Part shown: one piece after another, positions 59,275 through 64,000 of the stretch | Position numbering within the stretch: position 1 is the first letter of the stretch | Layout: every line of letters begins with the position of its first letter | From: Rahnella bruchi | GTDB taxonomy: Bacteria > Pseudomonadota > Gammaproteobacteria > Enterobacterales > Enterobacteriaceae | Assembly: GCF_003614975.1 (NCBI RefSeq) | Contig: NZ_QZWI01000015.1 | Span: forward strand, 1 to 64,000 | Length of the DNA: 64,000 nucleotides | Direction: 5' to 3' | Made by a program: the position numbers and the translations under genes | The notes under the pieces: model-generated | Seen by the model: only the letters and a program-made list of their open reading frames with translations | Database searches by the model: none | What the model was told of the DNA's origin: nothing

Positions 59275-59353
59275 TTCCCGCCATACGTCTGGTTGCAGTT
59301 GCGTTAGCTGCATCGCAGATAATTTAGGGTATATTATGTCGGTGCAGTACAGC

Positions 59354-59379
59354 CCCGGCGGCTTTTGGGCTTAGCCGGG
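59354..59379 (+). promoter_or_regulatory. Alternative hairpins upstream of recQ
   Basis: CCCGGC (59354-59359) pairs with GCCGGG (59374-59379). Alternatively AGCCC (59351-59355) pairs with GGGCT (59367-59371). The two use overlapping bases and cannot form together. They lie about 25-50 bases before the recQ start, so they would be in its mRNA leader. Confidence 0.4.
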
Positions 59380-59403
59380 TGGTTTGAACAGTTGGGGAAT
59401 TGA

Positions 59404-61236
59404 GTGTCTACGGCGGCAGTGATAAACAAAGAAGAGCTGGCTCATCAGGTATTACGCGATACCTTCGGTTATCAGCAATTCAGACCAGGCCAGCAAACTA
59501 TCATCAACACCGCCATTTCTGGCCGGGATTGTCTGGTAGTGATGCCAACCGGCGGCGGTAAATCGCTGTGCTATCAAATCCCTGCACTGGTGATGGACGG
59601 CCTGACGCTGGTCGTTTCGCCGCTCATTTCCCTGATGAAAGATCAGGTCGATCAGTTGATGGCGGCGGGCGTTGAAGCCGGTTGCCTGAACTCGACGCAG
59701 ACCCGCGATCAACAGCAGGAAGTGATGGCCGGTTGCCGCGCGGGACGCATCAAAATGCTGTATATCGCGCCGGAACGCCTGATGATGGGCGATTTCCTCG
59801 AACAGCTGCAACAGTGGAATCCGGCGATGCTCGCCGTGGATGAAGCTCACTGTATTTCCCAATGGGGCCACGATTTCCGTCCGGAATACCGTGCGCTCGG
59901 CCAGCTGAAACTGCGCTATCCGCAGTTACCGGTGATTGCGCTGACCGCAACCGCCGATGAAGCCACCCGTAACGATATTGTCCGGTTGCTGGAACTGAAC
60001 GATCCGCTGATTGAAGTCAGCAGTTTCGACCGCCCGAATATTCGTTACACGCTGGTGGAAAAATTTAAGCCGCTCGATCAGCTGATCCGCTTTGTGCAGG
60101 ATCAGCGCGGCAAAAGCGGCATCATTTATTGTAATAGCCGTGCCAAAGTCGAAGACACCGCCGCCCGTCTGCAAAGTCGCGGTCTGAGCGTGGGTGCGTA
60201 TCACGCCGGACTGGATAACGAAACCCGCGCCCGCGTGCAGGAAGGTTTTCAGCGCGACGACCTGCAAATTGTGGTCGCCACCGTCGCCTTCGGTATGGGC
60301 ATTAACAAACCTAACGTGCGTTTTGTGGTGCACTTCGATATTCCGCGCACCATTGAGTCCTATTATCAGGAAACAGGCCGTGCCGGGCGTGATGGCCTGC
60401 CTGCGGAAGCGGTGCTGCTTTACGATCCGGCTGATATGGCCTGGTTGCGCCGTTGCCTGGAAGAAAAACCGGCGGGAGCGCAGCAGGATGTGGAACGCCA
60501 CAAACTGAATGCCATGAACGCCTTTGCCGAAGCGCAAACCTGCCGCCGTCTGGTGCTGCTCAATTACTTTGGCGAAGGCAAACAGAATGCCTGTGGTAAC
60601 TGCGATGTGTGCCTGGATCCGCCAAAACGCTACGACGGTTTGCTGGACGCGCAGAAAGCGCTGTCAGTCATCGCTCGTGTCGGACAGCGGTTTGGTCTGG
60701 GTTATGTGGTCGAAGTTCTGCGCGGCTCGAACAATCAGCGCATCCGCGAATACGGTCACGAAAAGCTGTCGGTCTATGGTATCGGTAAAGAACACAGTAA
60801 CGAGCACTGGACCAGCGTGGTTCGACAGCTGATCCACCTCGGGCTGGTGATGCAAAATATCGCCATGCACTCCGCGTTACAACTGACCGAGTCAGCGCGT
60901 CCGGTATTGCGTGGCGAAATTCCATTGCAGCTGGCGGTGCCACGAATTCAGACGCTGAAGATTAAAAGTACTTCCCGCCAGAAAACATACGGCGGAAACT
61001 ACGATCACAAGCTGTTTGCCAAATTGCGTAAGCTGCGTAAGTCGCTGGCGGATGAAAATAATGTGCCGCCTTACGTGGTGTTTAACGATACGACGCTGCT
61101 GGAAATGGCGGAGCATCTGCCGATCAGTCCGAGCGATTTGCTAGATATTACCGGCGTCGGGCAGCGTAAGCTGGAGAAATTCGGGCGACCGTTTATGACT
61201 ATGATCCGTGACCATATCGATAACGGCGACGAATAA
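59404..61236 (+). CDS. recQ: ATP-dependent DNA helicase RecQ
   Basis: 3'-5' helicase of the RecF pathway. It has 610 residues (E. coli 609). Motifs are [13 protein letters not shown], the aromatic-rich loop [16 protein letters not shown], and [10 protein letters not shown]. The zinc-binding cysteines are in [15 protein letters not shown] and [12 protein letters not shown], followed by the winged helix and the HRDC domain (about 530-605). The start is GTG 59404, with TTGGGGAA upstream. Confidence 0.96.
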   Translation: MSTAAVINKEELAHQVLRDTFGYQQFRPGQQTIINTAISGRDCLVVMPTGGGKSLCYQIPALVMDGLTLVVSPLISLMKDQVDQLMAAGVEAGCLNSTQTRDQQQEVMAGCRAGRIKMLYIAPERLMMGDFLEQLQQWNPAMLAVDEAHCISQWGHDFRPEYRALGQLKLRYPQLPVIALTATADEATRNDIVRLLELNDPLIEVSSFDRPNIRYTLVEKFKPLDQLIRFVQDQRGKSGIIYCNSRAKVEDTAARLQSRGLSVGAYHAGLDNETRARVQEGFQRDDLQIVVATVAFGMGINKPNVRFVVHFDIPRTIESYYQETGRAGRDGLPAEAVLLYDPADMAWLRRCLEEKPAGAQQDVERHKLNAMNAFAEAQTCRRLVLLNYFGEGKQNACGNCDVCLDPPKRYDGLLDAQKALSVIARVGQRFGLGYVVEVLRGSNNQRIREYGHEKLSVYGIGKEHSNEHWTSVVRQLIHLGLVMQNIAMHSALQLTESARPVLRGEIPLQLAVPRIQTLKIKSTSRQKTYGGNYDHKLFAKLRKLRKSLADENNVPPYVVFNDTTLLEMAEHLPISPSDLLDITGVGQRKLEKFGRPFMTMIRDHIDNGDE

Positions 61237-61277
61237 GAATTCTGTTCCCTACCTACATATAATACAGAGAGTTAATC

Positions 61278-61895
61278 ATGCTGATGTTATTCCTGACGGT
61301 TGCGATGGTTCATCTGATTGCGCTGATGAGTCCGGGGCCGGACTTCTTCTTTGTTTCACAAACCGCTGCCAGCCGGTCGCGGAAAGAAGCCATGATGGGT
61401 GTGATTGGTATTACGCTGGGCGTTCTGGTTTGGGCCGCCGTTGCGCTGATGGGTTTACATTTGATTCTGCAAAAAATGGCCTGGTTGCATCAGGTCATCA
61501 CCGTCGGTGGCGGCCTGTATCTGTGCTGGATGGGCTGGCAGTTGCTTAAATCTGCGCGTGCTAAAAAGCAAAGCGGCGATGAAACACCGGTGGAATTACC
61601 CGCCCGTGGTCGCACGTTTATGCGCGGACTGCTGACCAATCTTTCCAACCCGAAAGCTGTGATTTATTTCGGCAGCGTATTCTCCATGTTCGTTGGCGAC
61701 AGCGTCAGTGGCGGCGAACGTCTGGGTATATTCCTGCTGATCGTCGTCGAAACCCTGGCCTGGTTCTCGTTAGTGGCACTGGTTTTTGCCCTGCCGAAAA
61801 TGCGTCGCGGGTATCAGCGTTTAGCAAAATGGATTGATGGTGTGGCGGGCGTGGTGTTTGCGGGCTTTGGTATCGCGCTGATCATGAATCGTTAA
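61278..61895 (+). CDS. rhtC: Threonine efflux protein RhtC
   Basis: LysE/RhtB-superfamily exporter of 205 residues (E. coli 206), about six hydrophobic helices. The N-terminal signature HLIALMSPGPDFFFVSQTA is typical. It exports threonine. Convergent with the paralogue rhtB, with a shared terminator between. Confidence 0.95.
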   Translation: MLMLFLTVAMVHLIALMSPGPDFFFVSQTAASRSRKEAMMGVIGITLGVLVWAAVALMGLHLILQKMAWLHQVITVGGGLYLCWMGWQLLKSARAKKQSGDETPVELPARGRTFMRGLLTNLSNPKAVIYFGSVFSMFVGDSVSGGERLGIFLLIVVETLAWFSLVALVFALPKMRRGYQRLAKWIDGVAGVVFAGFGIALIMNR

Positions 61896-61910
61896 TCAGA
61901 AAATAGTCAA

Positions 61911-61944
61911 AAAAAAGGGTCCGGTTTATACCGGGCCCTTTTTG
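61911..61944. terminator. Bidirectional terminator between rhtC and rhtB
   Basis: An 11-bp stem with one T-G pair (61914-61924 with 61931-61941) is flanked by seven A's on the left and five T's on the right. Confidence 0.92.
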
Positions 61945-61956
61945 CATTCTGAAGGA

Positions 61957-62577
61957 TCACACCTTTCTGGCACTCGCCAGCAATACACCGACCAGCATAA
62001 ACAGCGAGCCGAAAATGCGGTTCAGCAGTTGCATCTGTTTCGGGGCTTTTACCCAGTTGGCGATGCGGGTGGCCAGCGTTGCATAGCCAATCATCACAAT
62101 GATATCCACCACGACCGTTGTCGTGCCCAGTACCACATATTGTGCAGCCTGCGGCTGGTGAGCAATGATAAACTGCGGGAACAGTGCGGCGAGAAACACA
62201 ATGCTTTTCGGATTGGTCAGGTTCACCAGAATGGCGCGTTTGAACAAACGACGACGCGGCATACTGCTGGCGAGCGCGTTCAGGTCAATCGCACCGGCAG
62301 AACGCCACTGGCAAATGCCCAGCCAGATTAAGTATGCCGCACCGAGCCATTTGAGAATTTCAAAGGCCATCAGCGATGATGAAATGAGTGCGCCGAGCCC
62401 GATACCCACCAGCACGATGTGGATGGTCAAACCGAGCTGTAAGCCGGCAATCGATGCCACGGCACCACGATAGCCGTGGCTGATGCCCGTACTCATGGTA
62501 TTAATCGCGCCGGAACCGGGTGATAAACTTAAAATAGAAGTGGTGAGCAGGTAGGTTAACCACCAGTCCAGTGTCAT
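61957..62577 (-). CDS. rhtB: Homoserine/homoserine lactone efflux protein RhtB
   Basis: LysE-superfamily exporter of 206 residues, as in E. coli, paralogous to the adjacent rhtC. The signature [21 protein letters not shown] is conserved. ATG 62577 gives Met-Thr-Leu-Asp-Trp-Trp, the family start. The frame is open 17 codons further upstream without a matching extension in the family. Confidence 0.95.
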   Translation of the reverse strand: MTLDWWLTYLLTTSILSLSPGSGAINTMSTGISHGYRGAVASIAGLQLGLTIHIVLVGIGLGALISSSLMAFEILKWLGAAYLIWLGICQWRSAGAIDLNALASSMPRRRLFKRAILVNLTNPKSIVFLAALFPQFIIAHQPQAAQYVVLGTTTVVVDIIVMIGYATLATRIANWVKAPKQMQLLNRIFGSLFMLVGVLLASARKV

Positions 62578-62698
62578 TGCGAGACTCCCTGAGTACGTTT
62601 TAGGTTGTTTTATGGCACAATACGCCATTGTCTATAATTGCGCTATAACTCACAAATAACACTTTCTTCCTCTCCGTTTGACGACTCTGGATCATTGA

Positions 62699-63691
62699 AT
62701 GCCTGTGAATTTTGCGAAGTGGTTAACACGTGAGAAGGAGTTTGCTGCCTTTGCGACCGGGCCTTTGCTGGATTTCTGGCGGACGCGCGAAGAAGGTGAG
62801 TTTAGCGGCGTCGATGATGTTCCTATCCGCTACGTCCGGTTTTGTTCCCCTGAGCACGATAAAGTCATCGTGGTGTCACCGGGGCGTATAGAAAGCTACG
62901 TAAAATATCCTGAAGTGGCCTACGATTTATTTCATTGCGGCTATGATGTCATGATTGTCGATCACCGCGGGCAGGGGCGTTCCGGGCGTATGCTCGACGA
63001 CCCGCATTGCGGCCACGTGAAACACTTTGACGATTATGTCGAAGATTTCGAGAGCTTTTATCAGCGGGAGATTGCGCCGCGTCAGTACACTAAAAAGTTC
63101 GCGCTGGCACACTCCATGGGCGGCGCGATCCTGGCGCTATACCTGGCGAAAAATCCGCAGAATTTCGATGCTGCGGCGTTACTCGCGCCGATGACCGGTA
63201 TTTATTTGCCGATGCCGGGTTGGTTATCCCGCCGCATTCTTAACTGGGCAGAGAATCGTCCGGTTCGTCGTGATGGTTATGCGCTGGGCACAGGACACTG
63301 GCGTCCGTTGCCATTTGTGGTCAATCGCCTGACGCACAGCCGGGCACGTTATCGCCGCAATCTGCGTTTTTATGCGGATTACCCTGAGTTGCAGGTCGGC
63401 GGGCCCACCTATCACTGGGTGCGTGAAGGGATTGAGGCGGGGATGCATATCCTGAAAGAAGCCGAAAAAATCACCACTCCTGTTCTTTTATTGCAGGCGA
63501 GCGAAGACCGCGTGGTGGATAACCGGTCCCATCTTGCTTTTTGTCAGGCCATGGCCGTTGCGGGACACCCTTGTGAAGGGGAAAAACCGCTGGTCATCGA
63601 AGGCGCGCGCCACGAGATCCTGTTTGAACGGGACGACCTGAGGGCACAGGCGCTGGACGCTATCATGCGCTTTTTTGCGCGACAGCTTTAA
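62699..63691 (+). CDS. pldB: Lysophospholipase L2
   Basis: Alpha/beta-hydrolase acting on lysophospholipids at the inner membrane. It has 330 residues (E. coli 340). The nucleophile elbow is AHSMGGAIL, the acid is in LLLQASEDRVVDN, and the histidine is in EGARHEILFE. There is no signal peptide. Confidence 0.94.
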   Translation: MPVNFAKWLTREKEFAAFATGPLLDFWRTREEGEFSGVDDVPIRYVRFCSPEHDKVIVVSPGRIESYVKYPEVAYDLFHCGYDVMIVDHRGQGRSGRMLDDPHCGHVKHFDDYVEDFESFYQREIAPRQYTKKFALAHSMGGAILALYLAKNPQNFDAAALLAPMTGIYLPMPGWLSRRILNWAENRPVRRDGYALGTGHWRPLPFVVNRLTHSRARYRRNLRFYADYPELQVGGPTYHWVREGIEAGMHILKEAEKITTPVLLLQASEDRVVDNRSHLAFCQAMAVAGHPCEGEKPLVIEGARHEILFERDDLRAQALDAIMRFFARQL

Positions 63692-63739
63692 TCCGCGGTT
63701 CGCCGCGCACAACTCCATCAGAGGTTAGAACCTAACGCT

Positions 63740-64000
63740 ATGTACCATGTTGTTGCTTCCGATTTAGATGGCACGCTGCTATCACCTGATCATACCCTGA
63801 GCCCGTTCGCTAAAGAGACGCTGAAACTGCTGACACAGCGCGACGTGCATTTTGTGTTCGCCACCGGGCGTCACCATATCGACGTGGCGCAGATGCGCGA
63901 CAATCTGGAAATCAGTGCGTACATGATCACCTCCAACGGTGCGCGCGTGCATAACACCGACGGCGATCTGATTTTCTCGCACAATCTGGATGAAGATATC
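63740..64000 (+). CDS. yigL: HAD-superfamily pyridoxal phosphatase YigL (3' end outside window)
   Basis: Cof-type HAD phosphatase, cut at residue 87 by the window edge. The nucleophile motif is ASDLDGTLLSPDHTLSP and motif II is FATGRHH. E. coli YigL dephosphorylates pyridoxal phosphate and sugar phosphates and is translated from a processed pldB-yigL mRNA under SgrS control. The gap from pldB here is 48 bases and includes a CGCGG-TTCG-CCGCG hairpin (63694-63707). Confidence 0.93.
   Translation, partial: MYHVVASDLDGTLLSPDHTLSPFAKETLKLLTQRDVHFVFATGRHHIDVAQMRDNLEISAYMITSNGARVHNTDGDLIFSHNLDEDI

Overview
The window is chromosomal backbone from a member of the Enterobacterales. Almost every protein aligns from memory, end to end, with an Escherichia coli K-12 counterpart, and gene order follows the E. 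coli segment running from the end of rrnC through ilv, rho, wec, hem/cyaA, dapF/xerC/uvrD and corA to pldA/recQ/pldB. Several departures from E. coli (ytfQRT-yjfF next to trpT, no rffG/rffH in the ECA operon, no cyaY beside cyaA, a sigma-54 promoter on glmZ, Yersiniaceae-type palindromic repeats) point to the Yersiniaceae side of the order (Rahnella/Serratia/Ewingella-like). That placement is an inference.

Layout: 1-200, tRNA-Asp (cut by the window edge) and tRNA-Trp, probably the tail of an rRNA operon. 604-5169, galactofuranose-type ABC importer ytfQRT-yjfF. 5182-8024, hdfR, maoP and comM. 8391-9629, an MFS carrier. 9762-18939, the complete branched-chain amino acid locus: attenuated ilvL-ilvX-ilvGMEDA, then ilvY divergent from ilvC. 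ilvG is intact. 19035-26498, ppiC, rep, gppA-rhlB, trxA and rho. 26788-37623, an enterobacterial common antigen operon, wecA-wzzE-wecB-wecC-wecD-wecE-wzxE-wecF-wzyE-wecG. 37862-39256, yifK/thrP, followed by tRNA-Arg/His/Leu/Pro.

39854-40757 is the richest non-coding stretch. It holds a 58-bp exact duplication of the tRNA-Pro 3' end plus its terminator, a run of small hairpins, the sRNA gene glmZ with a sigma-54 promoter and three GlrR-like sites, and a MITE-like inverted repeat. 40758-44810 is hemCDXY (minus strand). It is followed by cyaA (TTG start, CRP site), lptM, dapF-yigA-xerC-yigB, SOS-regulated uvrD with a candidate attenuator, a wbuC-like cupin, corL-corA, an AbrB-family membrane protein, rarD, yigI, pldA, recQ, rhtC, rhtB, pldB and the start of yigL.

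Functionally the window combines isoleucine/valine synthesis, transcription termination and RNA decay (rho, rhlB), DNA repair and recombination (rep, uvrD, recQ, xerC, comM), cell-envelope polysaccharide synthesis, early tetrapyrrole synthesis, cAMP signalling and small-molecule transport. I found no phage, insertion sequence, CRISPR array, toxin-antitoxin or defence island. The interesting material is regulatory RNA, small leader peptides, repeat elements and gene losses or insertions in a conserved order, not a new multi-gene system.
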